Source: Micromonospora halophytica | GTDB taxonomy: Bacteria; Actinomycetota; Actinomycetes; Mycobacteriales; Micromonosporaceae | NCBI RefSeq assembly: GCF_900090245.1 | Contig: NZ_FMDN01000007.1 | Span: 186,001 to 250,000 of the forward strand | Reading direction: 5' to 3' | DNA length: 64,000 nucleotides | Shown here: positions 10,101 through 17,954 of the stretch, piece after piece | How the letters are laid out: the number at the start of each line of letters is the position of its first letter | How positions within the stretch are numbered: position 1 is the first letter of the stretch | Made by a program: the position numbers and the translations under genes | The notes under the pieces: generated by a model | Told to the model about the DNA's origin: nothing | Database searches by the model: none | Seen by the model: the letters and a program-made list of their open reading frames with translations, nothing else

Positions 10101-10707
10101 CTGGTCGAACAGCGTCCCCGCGTCGGTGGGGCTGGCCGCGCCGAGCGGGGTGTCCGCGGCGGTGCCCCCGGCCGCACCGCTGCGGATCGCGCTGCGCTGG
10201 ACCAACCGCTCCTTCGCCACCGGGATCGACGTGCAGCGGGCCACCAACCCGACCTTCACCAGCGGCCCGGGCACCACGGCGATCGGGGTGGCGGAGAACC
10301 ACCTCGACGCGGCGGTCGCCCCCGACACCACGTACTACTACCGGGTCCGCACCACGTACCTCGGCGCGGCGTCACCGTGGTCGACGGTGGCGACGGTGAT
10401 CACCCCGCCCGTCCCCGGAACCCCGACCCGGGTGACCGCCACCGTGACCGCCCCGGCCCCGGACACCGCCACGGTGGTGCTGAACTGGGCGTCGAGCACC
10501 CCGAACGGGCCGGGGGCGGGCTGCACCGTGCAGCGGGCCGTCGACCCGGCCTTCAGCCGACAGGTCGCCACCTTCACCGTCACCGGCCGGGGCTTCACCA
10601 ACACCGGGCTGGCCCGGGGCGTGACGTACCACTACCGGATCCGCTCGTTCAACGTGGTGGGGAACTCCCCCTGGACCGGACCGCTCCCGGTGACCACCCC
10701 GCGGTGA
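7105..10707 (+). CDS. multicopper-oxidase-like protein with degenerate copper sites and three C-terminal FN3 domains
   Basis: 1200 residues. ATG 7105 is preceded by GGGGAG four bases upstream, so it is preferred over the in-frame GTG at 7021. Residues ~150-905 align with cupredoxin domains of bacterial multicopper oxidases (HLGPMIVARRGRPVRIKF; RLMWLHDNTLGLSRLTVYSG; LGMSRPLVL). Copper motifs are eroded: HxH at 220-222 is H-L-A, the HDH motif at 283-285 is H-D-N, HPxHxH at 786-791 is HAVHVG, and the HCHxxxHxxxM segment begins R-W-S at 888 with only the last Met kept. Residues ~912-1200 are three FN3 repeats (YHYRIRAEN, YYYRVRTTY, YHYRIRSFN). No signal peptide is evident. Probably a non-oxidising structural or binding protein; function unknown. 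Confidence 0.85.
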   Translation: MALFRMFRPGWAGRAVRTAAPQHTPTVPTARTAEQQSAPASLDPAAVPRCFGAVPNFAYSPLPVLDADGRVVPGTGIRKFVDALPLPGAAGRNGLGAHLPVAVPDTVTHPGCDYYEIGLREYRQRLHRDLPTTRLRGYRQLNLGTDPDGHNTVAPPERPYHLGPMIVARRGRPVRIKFINQLPTGRAGELFLPVDPSLDGAGTGPLDGPAPYPQNRAVLHLAGAQTGWISAGNPWQWVAPAGEITPYPTGPGLAHVPDMPHPGAGATTLHFPNEQSGRLMWLHDNTLGLSRLTVYSGQLALYLLTDPAEEPLVADGVLPADQLPLVIQDKTFVPDDAQLAAQDPTWDRDRWGARGDLWHPHVYQPRQDPYRESGRNPTGRWDYGPWAGDGGDGVATGPVPNPHHDPVAAPEEPPQAPGVPHPGAVPEAYGDTPLVNGVAYPYLTVAPKAYRFRILNACADRSLNLALYRARSDAPMWHPDGSLADAGAGEVPMVEAVRAPGRPADWPVDGREGGVPDPRAAGPRMIQVGNECGLLPAPVVVPNRPVGYRYDRRDPTVLNVDTHALLLAPGERADVVVDFSTVPPGGTLILYNDAPAPLPCFDPRYDQHSDAPDRTAEGGPPGTRPGYGPNTRTLLQFRVAGAPAAPYDLARLTARLPGAYAASQRPPIVPQPEYDAAFGTRTARRTVVPAHAVTVSFTPAGATTPVTLPIEVKTVGQVFEPGHGRQAGRLGVVHPYAGPLGATALPLGPTDPATEVVVAAEPAAASGPTTDGTQLWRISGGGRQTHAVHVGGCDVQVVNRVGRDGTVRRPGPGELGWKETVRVNPGEDVVVALRPVVPPLPFKIGDSLRLLDPTRPAGARVGSTPVSPLDGRPAAVVNQLVNLGWEYRWSSAAVGLRDLGMSRPLVLRVSPKAPTGLTATPAPGSATALPAIALAWTGNGSRPPATSHLLQRATDGAFTEGLTTLTVAATATRYTDATVTPGVSYHYRIRAENAASCSAWSNSVPASVGLAAPSGVSAAVPPAAPLRIALRWTNRSFATGIDVQRATNPTFTSGPGTTAIGVAENHLDAAVAPDTTYYYRVRTTYLGAASPWSTVATVITPPVPGTPTRVTATVTAPAPDTATVVLNWASSTPNGPGAGCTVQRAVDPAFSRQVATFTVTGRGFTNTGLARGVTYHYRIRSFNVVGNSPWTGPLPVTTPR

Positions 10708-10720
10708 TGACCCCGGGCGC

Positions 10721-11506
10721 TCAGCGGGTGGGGGCGCGCAGCGGGTCGCCGACGGCGCGCAGCTCGGCCAGGGCCGAGGCCACCCCGTGCAGCAGGTCGG
10801 TTGCCTCCGCCAGCCGGGAGGCGGCCGGGTGCTCGGTGCTCGGCCGGGCGTCCTCGGCGACGTAACCGGCCGCGGCCGCCACCAGCGCCTCGTACGCGGC
10901 CACCCCGCTCTCCAGCTGGCCGGCCAGGGCGCGCTGCGCCTCGGCCAGCCGGGGCCGGGCCTCCGGCGGGGCGACCTTCAGGGCGCGATCCACGCTGGCC
11001 ACCCGCTCGGCGAGGTCCCGCAGGGAGCGGTCGGCCGCGGCGGCCTCCAGCACCGCCGGCCCGGCGAGCCCGGTGAGCCGGGGCGCCATCCCGGCGAGGG
11101 TCAGCGCGGCCCGGTCCAGCCGGGCCCACGGCGCCGCGGCGGTGGTGCCGCGCAGCGCGAGCCGGGAGCGCAGCCGCCGGGCCTCGGCGAGCACGCCGGG
11201 ACCGACGGGGAGCCGTTCGACGGCGGCGACGAGCCGGGCCCGGGAACGGGCGGCGGCCTCGGCCGGGTCGAGGGCGGGTGGGGCGGGACGGGCCGCGAGG
11301 GCCCGCAGATCGACCCAGCGCCACGCGGCCAGCGCCACCGCGCCGCCCGCGCCGGCCGCCCAGGCCGCGTCGGGCAGCCCGATCCCGGCGTACGGGGTCA
11401 GCACGGCCGCCGCGCCACCGAGCCCACCGGCCAGGACGCTCCACCGTCGGGCGGAACGCCGCAGCCGGCGCAGCCGGCGGAAGTGTCGCGCTCGCTCGTC
11501 CGCCAC
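10721..11506 (-). CDS. PspM-like phage-shock envelope-stress membrane protein
   Basis: 261 residues. GTG 11506 follows a strong SD (GAGGAGG, five bases upstream) just after pspA. An Arg-rich N-terminus (RARHFRRLRRLRRSARR) precedes two hydrophobic segments (about residues 20-60: SVLAGGLGGAAAVLTPYAGIG and AAWAAGAGGAVALAAW), then a long Ala/Leu/Arg-rich helical cytoplasmic region. In actinobacteria the gene after clgR-pspA often encodes PspM, a membrane partner of PspA; assignment here rests on position and topology because sequence is weakly conserved. It converges on the MCO-like gene with only 13 bp between stops. Confidence 0.7.
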   Translation of the reverse strand: MADERARHFRRLRRLRRSARRWSVLAGGLGGAAAVLTPYAGIGLPDAAWAAGAGGAVALAAWRWVDLRALAARPAPPALDPAEAAARSRARLVAAVERLPVGPGVLAEARRLRSRLALRGTTAAAPWARLDRAALTLAGMAPRLTGLAGPAVLEAAAADRSLRDLAERVASVDRALKVAPPEARPRLAEAQRALAGQLESGVAAYEALVAAAAGYVAEDARPSTEHPAASRLAEATDLLHGVASALAELRAVGDPLRAPTR

Positions 11507-11529
11507 CGCAACCTCCTCGTGACCGCCGC

Positions 11530-12405
11530 TCAGCCGGCGGCGCTGGTGTCGCCCGTGCCGCGCTCGCGGCTCATGCTGGCCCGGATCTCGTCGAGCCGGG
11601 CGGCGGCGGCCGGGTCGGCCGCCGGCTCGGCCGGCTGCGCCTGCTGCTGCACGCTCGGGCGTTCCTGCTGGCCGGTGAGCTGCTCGCCGGCCATGCTGGA
11701 CCGAATCTGCTCCAGCCGGGAGGACCCGGCGGCGTCCAGCGTCGACTTCTGGATCTCCAGCATCCGCCCCTCGACGGAGTTGCCGGCCAGTTCGGCCCGG
11801 CCCATCGCGGTGGCGTAGCGCCGCTCGATGCGGTCGCGCACCTCGTCCAGCGTGGGCACGTTGCCGGGGGCGGTGATCGCCGACATCGACTCCAGCGAGC
11901 GGGCCACGCTCTCCTGCATCTTGGCCTGCTCCAGCTGGCTGAGCAGCTTGGTGCGCTCGGCGAGCTTCTGCTGGAGGATCATCGAGTTGTTCTCCACCGC
12001 GCGGCGGGCCTGGGCGGCGGCGCCGAGCGCCTGGTCGTGCAGGGTCTTCAGGTCCTCGGTGGCCTGCTCGGCGGAGACCAGCTGGGTGGCGAGCACCTGA
12101 GCGGTCTGCTCGTAGCGGCCGGCCTCGGCCTCGTCCCCCCGGGCCCGGGCCTGGTCGGCGAGGACGAGCGCCTGGCGGGCGTTGGCCTGGAGGCGTTCGA
12201 CCTCGGACATCTGCCGGGAGAGCTTCATCTCCAGTTGCCGCTGGTTGCCGATCACCGCGGCGGCCTGCTGGACCAGCGCCTGGTGCTGGCGCTGCGCCTC
12301 CTCGACGGCCTGCTGGATCTGCACCTTCGGGTCGGCGTGCTCGTCGATCTTGGCACCGAAGAGCGCCATCAGGTAGTGCCAGCCCTTGACGAACGGGTTC
12401 GCCAT
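11530..12405 (-). CDS. pspA: PspA/IM30 family phage-shock protein
   Basis: 291 residues. Starts [21 protein letters not shown], the family's membrane-binding amphipathic N-terminus, followed by [16 protein letters not shown] and about 180 residues of coiled coil ([40 protein letters not shown]). The C-terminal tail is Gln/Pro/Ala-rich with a repeated LExIRx[10 protein letters not shown] element at both ends, as in other actinobacterial PspA. It oligomerises on the inner membrane and maintains envelope integrity. Gene order clgR-pspA-pspM-like matches the mycobacterial ClgR-controlled psp operon; a 193-bp gap from clgR suggests its own promoter. Confidence 0.93.
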   Translation of the reverse strand: MANPFVKGWHYLMALFGAKIDEHADPKVQIQQAVEEAQRQHQALVQQAAAVIGNQRQLEMKLSRQMSEVERLQANARQALVLADQARARGDEAEAGRYEQTAQVLATQLVSAEQATEDLKTLHDQALGAAAQARRAVENNSMILQQKLAERTKLLSQLEQAKMQESVARSLESMSAITAPGNVPTLDEVRDRIERRYATAMGRAELAGNSVEGRMLEIQKSTLDAAGSSRLEQIRSSMAGEQLTGQQERPSVQQQAQPAEPAADPAAAARLDEIRASMSRERGTGDTSAAG

Positions 12406-12598
12406 CTCCGCGGTATCCCCTCAGTAGCGTCGCTGCGCCTCGGCCCGTGCCGGACGGGGCCGACCCACCGCCGCGCGGCGTGTCCCCATCGTCGCAGCCG
12501 TGCGCCAGCGGGACATCCGTGCCGCGGGAGAGCGCCACGCGGCCCACGATCAACCCTACGCGGCACGGGCGAACCCGGCCACGCGACGCGAAGAGCCG

Positions 12599-13030
12599 TC
12601 AGGCGGCGCAGACCACGTCCCGGTCCGAGGGACGGACCCGGGTGCTGCGCAGGGTGGCCTTGAGCGGCGAATCCTGACGGACCTGGACGGCGACCTTTCC
12701 GTCCGAGGTGACCTGCCGGACACCCCGGTTGGTGGCCTTGCGCACCGGGGCGGTGGCCGGCTCGTCCTGCACCGGCACGAGCACACCCGGCATCTGCTCG
12801 GCGAGGGCGACGGTGTCGCTCACCTCACGCAGCAGCTCGGACAGGCGGGCGCCGAGCGCGTCGCAGATCGCGGCCAGCAGCTCGCTGGAGGGCTCCTTCT
12901 GGCCGCGCTCGATCTCGGACAGGTAGCCGAGGCTGACGTTCGCGGCGGTGGAGACCTCGCGCAGGGTGCGGTGCTGACCCTGCCGGCGCGCCCGCAGTGC
13001 GTCGCCAATCACGCGGCGGAGCAGGACCAT
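12599..13030 (-). CDS. clgR: ClgR, Cro/C1-type activator of clp and psp genes
   Basis: 143 residues. ATG 13030 has a strong SD (GGGGAGG). N-terminal XRE-type helix-turn-helix (about residues 1-65: [57 protein letters not shown]). The protein ends Val-Cys-Ala-Ala. In Streptomyces ClgR the two C-terminal alanines target it to ClpP, so the regulator and its target protease form a loop; the same signal is visible here. In mycobacteria ClgR activates pspA, the next gene downstream. I looked for a GTTCGC-N-GCGAAC-like operator upstream of clgR and pspA and found no convincing one. Confidence 0.93.
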   Translation of the reverse strand: MVLLRRVIGDALRARRQGQHRTLREVSTAANVSLGYLSEIERGQKEPSSELLAAICDALGARLSELLREVSDTVALAEQMPGVLVPVQDEPATAPVRKATNRGVRQVTSDGKVAVQVRQDSPLKATLRSTRVRPSDRDVVCAA

Positions 13031-13193
13031 CGCACCTCCCCCTGACGGGAACACCTCTCGCCCGGGCGTGCGCCCGCGCCGCGCGCGGTCCCCCGCGCCG
13101 ACGCCGACGTCGCGCGCCGGAGCCTTCCCGCAACCGTACCCGTTGACCGGCCCCGCGACATCCCACCCCGGCGGTCAAATCCGTTCACGCGGC

Positions 13194-13757
13194 TCACCGC
13201 CGGCCGGCCGGAGTGGACGCGCCGTCGCCCTCGACGGCCGGCCCGGTGGGGTCGCCGGCGTCCTGGATCTGCTCGGTGAGCAGCCGCAACGCCTCGATCA
13301 CCGCGGCGGCGCGGATGTGGTCCCGGCCCCCGTCGAGGTCGAACCGGCGGACGGCCGGCCCGGTCGGCCCGACCGCCGCGACGTAGACCAGCCCGACGGG
13401 CTTGCCGTCCTGCGGCTCCGGCCCGGCCACCCCGGTGGTGGCCAGCCCCCAGTCGGCCCCGCAGCGCCGCCGCCCGCCCTCGGCGAGGGCGACTGCCACG
13501 TCCGGGTCGACCGGCCCGCGTTCGGCCAGCAGGTCCTCCGGTACGCCGGCCAACCGCGACTTCAGCTCGGTGGCGTAGGTGACCAGGCCGCCCCGGTAGA
13601 TCCCGCTCACCCCGGCGATCTCCACGATCGCGGCGGAGAGCAGCCCACCGGTCAGGGACTCGACGGTGGCCAGGGTCTCGTGCCGCTCGTGCAGCCGGTG
13701 CACCACACCCGCCGCCGGATTTCCGGCGGGCCGCTCGTGCTTCGCATCCGTCGCCAT
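13194..13757 (-). CDS. CinA C-terminal-domain protein, nicotinamide-nucleotide amidohydrolase family
   Basis: 187 residues, stand-alone CinA C-terminal (PncC-like) domain, which deamidates nicotinamide mononucleotide. Signature blocks: TLATVESLTGGLLSAAIVEIAGVSGIYRGG (about residues 28-57, catalytic Ser within ESLTGG), VTYATELKSRLAGVP, VALAEGGRRRCGADWGLATTGVAGPE and GLVYVAA. ATG 13757 has a good SD (GGGAGGG, 5-7 bases); an upstream in-frame start is less likely. Located between pgsA (100 bp upstream) and clgR, an arrangement seen in many actinobacteria (rimO-pgsA-cinA-clgR). Confidence 0.92.
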   Translation of the reverse strand: MATDAKHERPAGNPAAGVVHRLHERHETLATVESLTGGLLSAAIVEIAGVSGIYRGGLVTYATELKSRLAGVPEDLLAERGPVDPDVAVALAEGGRRRCGADWGLATTGVAGPEPQDGKPVGLVYVAAVGPTGPAVRRFDLDGGRDHIRAAAVIEALRLLTEQIQDAGDPTGPAVEGDGASTPAGRR

Positions 13758-13857
13758 GGCAACCCTCCCTTCCCCCTGTCCCGTCACCTACTCATCCTCC
13801 GCCGTGATCCGGCGGTGCGGATGTCGACGCCCCGACCCGCGCGGGCCCGAGCGGAGG

Positions 13858-14526
13858 TCAACGGGCCGGGCGGCGCAGGCGCACCGCCTGGGCGACGTAG
13901 TCGAAGCCGGTCACCACGGTGACGAGCACGGCGGCGGCCATGATCCACGGGCCGACCACGGCGAGGGCGGCCGGCATCGGCCACAGGTACCAGGTGATCG
14001 CCAGGATCTGCAACGCGGTCTTCACCTTGCCGCCTCGGCTGGCCGCGATCACCCCGTGCCGGATCACCCAGAAACGCAGCGCGGTGATGCCCAGTTCGCG
14101 GGCGAGGATCACCGCCGTCACCCACCAGGGCAGCCGGTCGTACCAGGAGAGCAGCAGCAGAGCGGCACCGGTGAGCGCCTTGTCCGCGATCGGGTCGGCC
14201 ACCTTGCCGACCGAGGTGACCAGGCCGAAACGGCGGGCGATCCACCCGTCGACCAGATCGGTCACCGAGGCGACCACGAAGATCAGGCAGGCGGCCGTAC
14301 GCCAGCCGGCATGGCTCATCCCCGAGACGACCACCGAGCCGGCGAAGACCGGCACCAGCAGCAGCCGCAGCAGGGTCAACCCGTTCGCCGCGTTGAGCAC
14401 CGGCACCCGGGCGACCACCGGCGCCGACTCCGTCGCCCCGGTCACCGCCGCACCCCGCTCCGGCCGCCGTGGCGTACCTGGCACCGCACCACGTGGCTCC
14501 CCCGCTCCCTCCGGGCCCGCCGTCAC
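13858..14526 (-). CDS. pgsA: CDP-diacylglycerol-glycerol-3-phosphate 3-phosphatidyltransferase
   Basis: 222 residues, makes phosphatidylglycerol phosphate. The CDP-alcohol phosphotransferase motif DGx2ARx8-9Gx3Dx3D is intact: [10 protein letters not shown] then [10 protein letters not shown] (about residues 90-116). Several transmembrane segments ([66 protein letters not shown]). The GTG start overlaps the rimO stop (GTGA), implying translational coupling; the first ~28 residues are disordered and a GTG about 27 codons later is a possible alternative start. Confidence 0.93.
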   Translation of the reverse strand: MTAGPEGAGEPRGAVPGTPRRPERGAAVTGATESAPVVARVPVLNAANGLTLLRLLLVPVFAGSVVVSGMSHAGWRTAACLIFVVASVTDLVDGWIARRFGLVTSVGKVADPIADKALTGAALLLLSWYDRLPWWVTAVILARELGITALRFWVIRHGVIAASRGGKVKTALQILAITWYLWPMPAALAVVGPWIMAAAVLVTVVTGFDYVAQAVRLRRPAR

Positions 14527-16025
14527 CGTTCCGCGCCGGGCGCCGCCGAGATCATCTCATCCGGCACGGCCACCAGGTCGACGCCCTCGGTCGCGGTCAC
14601 CGTGGCCCGGACCAGGTCGCCGGGGCGCAGCGCGGCCAGGTCGACCCCGCCGCCCTCGGGAGCGACCAGCGTGGTGGAGCCGTCGACCTCGGGGGCCTGG
14701 TGGGCGGCCCGCCCCTCGACGACACCGTCGACGACCGAGTCGACGAGCACCTCGACGCGGGAGCCGAGCCGCTCCTCGGCCCGCTGCGAACAGAGCTCGT
14801 CGGCGAGCGCGGCGAGCCTGTCGTAGCGGCGCTTCACCGTGGCGGCGGAGACCTTGCCGGGCAGCCCGGCGGCCTCGGTGCCGTCCTCGTCGCTGTAGTC
14901 GAAGACGCCGATGGCGTCGAGCCGCGCCTCGGTCAGGAAGCGGACCAGTTCGTCGTAGTCGGCGCGGGTCTCGCCCGGGAAGCCGACGATGAAGTTGCTC
15001 CGCGCACCGGCCTCGGGAGCCAGGGCCCGGGCGCTCGCCAGCAGCTCCAGGAACCGGTCGGTGGAGCCGAATCGGCGCATCCGACGCAGCACCGGCTCGC
15101 TGGAGTGCTGGAACGACAGGTCGAAGTAGGGGGCCACACCCGCCGTGGTGGCGATCGCCTCGACCAGGCCCGGCCGGGTCTCGGCGGGCTGGAGGTAGCT
15201 GGCCCGCACCCGGACGATGCCGTCGATCGCGGCGAGCTGCGGCAGCAGCTTCTCCAGGGCACGCGGGTCGCCCAGGTCCTTGCCGTACGAGGTGGAGTTC
15301 TCGCTGACCAGCACCAGCTCCCGTACGCCGGTCTCGGCCAGCCACTCCGCCTCGGCGAGCAGCTCGTCGGGCGTACGCGAGACGAAGGCGCCGCGGAAGG
15401 CGGGGATGGCGCAGAACGCGCAGCGCCGGTCGCAGCCGCTGGCCAGCTTCAGCGAGGCGACCGGGCCGGTGTCGAGCCGGCGGCGCAGCACCGGCCGCAG
15501 GTGCGCGGGGGTGTGCTCGTCGGTCTCCACCGCGCTGCGGACACCGGTGCCGTGGCCGGGCAGCGAGACGGCCGCCTCCCGCCGCTTGACCGGGGTGAGC
15601 GGCAGCAGCTCGCGCCGGTCGCGGGGGACGTGCGCGTCGATCGCCTCACCGGCGACGACCGCGTCCAGCCGGGCGGCGATCTCCGGGTAGTCGTCGAAGC
15701 TCAGCACGGCCTGCGCCTCCGGCAGGCTGTCGGCGAGCTCACGGCCGTACCGCTCGGCCATGCAGCCGGCCGCGACCACCTTGGCGCCGGTGTCGGCGGC
15801 GGCGAGCAGGGTCTGGATCGAGTCCTGCTTGGCCTTCTCCACGAAGCCGCAGGTGTTGACGACCACCACGTCGGCGCCCTCGCCGTCGGTGGTGACCTGC
15901 CAGCCGTCGGCGTGCAGCCGGGCGGCCAACTCCTCCGAGTCGACCTCGTTACGGGCGCAGCCCAGGGTCAGCAGGGCGACGCGGCGGCCGTCGGCGGCTT
16001 GCGAAGGGGAGGTGGCAGACACCAT
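14523..16025 (-). CDS. rimO: ribosomal protein S12 (Asp) methylthiotransferase RimO
   Basis: 500 residues, radical-SAM methylthiotransferase. N-terminal UPF0004 domain with three cluster-binding Cys at 23, 59 and 88 ([35 protein letters not shown]). Radical SAM CxxxCxxC in [17 protein letters not shown] (about residues 198-208). C-terminal TRAM domain (about 425-490). [11 protein letters not shown] is typical of RimO rather than MiaB. Starts at ATG 16025. First gene of the rimO-pgsA pair with a 4-bp stop/start overlap. Confidence 0.96.
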   Translation of the reverse strand: MVSATSPSQAADGRRVALLTLGCARNEVDSEELAARLHADGWQVTTDGEGADVVVVNTCGFVEKAKQDSIQTLLAAADTGAKVVAAGCMAERYGRELADSLPEAQAVLSFDDYPEIAARLDAVVAGEAIDAHVPRDRRELLPLTPVKRREAAVSLPGHGTGVRSAVETDEHTPAHLRPVLRRRLDTGPVASLKLASGCDRRCAFCAIPAFRGAFVSRTPDELLAEAEWLAETGVRELVLVSENSTSYGKDLGDPRALEKLLPQLAAIDGIVRVRASYLQPAETRPGLVEAIATTAGVAPYFDLSFQHSSEPVLRRMRRFGSTDRFLELLASARALAPEAGARSNFIVGFPGETRADYDELVRFLTEARLDAIGVFDYSDEDGTEAAGLPGKVSAATVKRRYDRLAALADELCSQRAEERLGSRVEVLVDSVVDGVVEGRAAHQAPEVDGSTTLVAPEGGGVDLAALRPGDLVRATVTATEGVDLVAVPDEMISAAPGAER

Positions 16026-16132
16026 CCGAGGGTACCGGGCCGTCCGGCCGGGCCCGGCAACGGCGGGCCGCCCGCATCGGCCGGCTCACATCCGCCGCCC
16101 GTCCCGAGTCGGCCGGGCCCGACCGCCGGCGG

Positions 16133-17056
16133 TCAGACCGCCGCCGCGCCGAGCAGGACCAGCCGGTCGAGGAGGAAGACCTCCGTCCCGGCCAGGCCGG
16201 TGGAGCAGAAGACCGAGATCTGGTCCGCGCCGGTCCGGCCGGGGACCGCCCCGGCGAGCACCGCGCCCAGGTCGCGCAGCCGTCCCGCGTACGGCTCGAC
16301 GGCGGCGAGCATCGGCGGGGAGTACGCGCCCGCCTGGGCCGGGGAGTCGGTGACCAGCACGTCGGCGACGTCCAACAGGTCGGTGCCGAACTCGTGCCGG
16401 TCGGTCTGCTTGAAACCCACCGTGCTGACGTGGGTGCCCGGGGCGAGGTCGGCGGCGTCGAGCACCGGCGTGACGCTGGTGGTGGCGAGCACCACCATGT
16501 CCCGATCGGCGACGGCCTCCCGGGCCGTGTCGACCGCGCGGGCCGGCACGCCCAGCTCGGCGTGGACCCGGGCGGCGAACGCGGCACGGCGGGCCGCCGA
16601 GCGGCTGTGCACGGTCACCTCGCGCAGCGGGCGTACCGCCGCGGTGGCCCAGACCTGCGTCCACGCCTGGCGGCCGGAGCCGACCACGCCGAGGGTGGCC
16701 GCGTCGGGGCGGGCGAGGGCGTCGACGGCCACCCCGCCCAGCCCTCCGGTACGCCGGGAGCCCAGCTCCTCGCCGACCGCCACCGCCCGCACCGCGCCGG
16801 TACGCGCGTCGTGCAGCACCACCAGCTGCGCGGACTCCGGCAGCCCGAAGGTGTCGTACGAGCGGAAGCCGTACCACTCGCCGGTGAGGTGGCCGGCGGT
16901 GAGCACCATCCGTCCGCCGCCCAGCGGGGCGGACGCCCGGGGCGGGGCAACGAGCCGGCCGGCGTGAGCGGCCAGCAACGCGTCCCGCATCGCCGCCACG
17001 GTGATGCCGGCGTCGAGCGTGGCGGCGACCTCCCGGTCGGAGACAAGCATCGTCAT
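16133..17056 (-). CDS. ornithine cyclodeaminase / mu-crystallin family protein
   Basis: 307 residues, NAD(P)-binding Rossmann protein of the OCD/mu-crystallin/alanine dehydrogenase family. LGVVGSGRQAWTQVWA (about residues 122-137) is the dinucleotide-binding glycine motif; VVLATTSVTPVLDAADLAPGTHVSTVG and LVTDSPAQAGAYS are conserved downstream blocks. The substrate (ornithine, proline-ring imine, or amino acid) cannot be decided. ATG 17056 is chosen because a -10-like CATGCT ends seven bases upstream, consistent with a leaderless message; ATG 17068 is the alternative. Divergent from the riboswitch-sugE unit. Confidence 0.85.
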   Translation of the reverse strand: MTMLVSDREVAATLDAGITVAAMRDALLAAHAGRLVAPPRASAPLGGGRMVLTAGHLTGEWYGFRSYDTFGLPESAQLVVLHDARTGAVRAVAVGEELGSRRTGGLGGVAVDALARPDAATLGVVGSGRQAWTQVWATAAVRPLREVTVHSRSAARRAAFAARVHAELGVPARAVDTAREAVADRDMVVLATTSVTPVLDAADLAPGTHVSTVGFKQTDRHEFGTDLLDVADVLVTDSPAQAGAYSPPMLAAVEPYAGRLRDLGAVLAGAVPGRTGADQISVFCSTGLAGTEVFLLDRLVLLGAAAV

Positions 17057-17063
17057 GCGGCCC

Positions 17064-17096
17064 AGCATGCAACCTGAAGTTGACGTGAACTCAACT
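17064..17096 (-). promoter_or_regulatory. candidate promoter with overlapping dyad for the OCD-like gene
   Basis: Reading the minus strand: TTGAGT (-35, 17094-17089), a 19-bp spacer and CATGCT (-10, 17069-17064), then seven bases to ATG 17056. An inverted repeat AGTTGA-N7-TCAACT (17078-17096) overlaps the -35. A long spacer with a dyad suggests an activator or repressor site, but the dyad is centred near the -35 rather than mid-spacer, so a MerR-type arrangement is not clear. Confidence 0.4.
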
Positions 17097-17137
17097 GTTG
17101 GTGGGAGAGATCACCCTCGGTCCCGCCCCACCGGTGT

Positions 17138-17143
17138 TAGCGT
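17138..17143 (+). promoter_or_regulatory. candidate extended -10 box of the riboswitch-sugE unit
   Basis: TAGCGT preceded by TGT gives the extended -10 form TGnTAnnnT. It would start transcription near 17150, about 17 bases before the riboswitch aptamer. No good -35 is visible. Confidence 0.4.
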
Positions 17144-17166
17144 CGGCCCCGGTGGCTACGGCCGCC

Positions 17167-17269
17167 CCGGACGAGTGGTGGGCGTACCCGGTCAGGACAA
17201 GACGCCCCGCGAACCCGACTCGTCCCGGCCCCTCGTGGCCCGGGGCCCTTCTGCGACGAGGTGATCGCC
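17167..17269 (+). ncRNA. guanidine-III (ykkC-III) riboswitch with translational expression platform
   Basis: The aptamer (17167-17207) carries the class signatures CCGGACGAG, GTACCCGGTCAGGACAAGAC and the closing stem GGGCGT/ACGCCC. CCGG 17167-17170 can pair with CCGG 17188-17191, forming the compact pseudoknot known for this class. Downstream, CCTCGT (17231-17236) is an exact complement of ACGAGG (17256-17261), which contains the sugE Shine-Dalgarno; an alternative hairpin GGCCCC/GGGGCC (17227-17247) would compete with it. ACTCGT (17218-17223) also complements the aptamer's ACGAGT (17171-17176). Guanidine would be expected to free the SD and switch the exporter on. Class assignment is from memory of the consensus; the switching model is inferred. 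Confidence 0.88.
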
Positions 17270-17584
17270 GTGGCCTGGATCGTGCTGGTGCTCTCCGGAC
17301 TGCTGGAGACCGCGTGGGCGGTCTCCCTCGACCGCAGCGCCGGCTTCAGCCGCCCGCTCCCCTCGATCATCTTCGTGGTGACGCTGGTGGCGAGCATGGC
17401 CGGCCTGGCGTACGCGCTGCGCGAGATCCCGGTCGGCACCGGCTACGCGGTCTGGGTCGGCATCGGCGCGGTCGGCACCGCCCTGGTCGGGATGCTGGCG
17501 CTGGGCGAGTCGGCCAGCCTGCCCCGGATCCTCTGCCTGCTGCTGGTGGTCGCCGGCGTGGTCGGGCTGAAGCTCTTCCACTGA
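17270..17584 (+). CDS. sugE: SMR-family guanidinium exporter
   Basis: 104 residues with four transmembrane helices, small multidrug resistance family. Begins (V/M)AWIVLVLSGLLETAWAVSL, with the membrane-embedded Glu essential for proton coupling (about residue 13), then FVVTLVASMAGLAYALREIPVGTGYAVWVGIGAVGTALVGM and a final helix. The SugE/Gdx subgroup exports guanidinium rather than broad drugs, and the upstream guanidine-III riboswitch strongly supports that substrate. GTG 17270 is preferred (GAGG eight bases upstream, start matching MAW... homologues); GTG 17261 is in frame three codons earlier. SMR proteins act as antiparallel dimers. Confidence 0.95.
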   Translation: MAWIVLVLSGLLETAWAVSLDRSAGFSRPLPSIIFVVTLVASMAGLAYALREIPVGTGYAVWVGIGAVGTALVGMLALGESASLPRILCLLLVVAGVVGLKLFH

Positions 17585-17840
17585 TTCCCTGCGGGCTACT
17601 TCTGCGGACGCCGACCGCCGCTGGTGGCCGGCCCCCAGCCGACCGCCGCTGGTGGCCGGCGCTCAGCCGGCCGCCGGACCCGGAGGCTCCGCCTACCGCC
17701 GGGCCCCGCACCACGCCGTGACTCGGCCCACCGCCGGACGCCCGACCGCCGTGACAGGGATCGGCGGGAGCCGTCCGGACGGCCGGCAGGTGAGGGTCCG
17801 GGACGCTACGGACCTGATGGCGTAGATGGATCGCAGGGCC

Positions 17841-17945
17841 GGATCAGGCGACCGAAGCAAGGCGGAGCAGGCGGCCGGTAGCAGGCAGAGCAGGCGGCCG
17901 AAGCAAGCGGAGCAGGCGGCCGGTAGCCGAATCAGGCGGCCGACG
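17841..17945 (+). repeat. five-unit ~22-bp tandem repeat inside copy A
   Basis: Units share the core AKCAGGCGRCCG and alternate two tails (AAGCAAG and GTAGC). Starts near 17841, 17864, 17887, 17909 and 17931, period 22-23 bp. The spacer of the inverted-repeat element is therefore largely made of this array. Confidence 0.75.
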
Positions 17946-17954
17946 GTGACGGCC

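Noticed and set aside
12357..12383. CGAAC-GG-GTTCG dyad similar to half of a ClgR box
   Set aside because: It lies inside codons 2-7 of pspA rather than in the promoter region.
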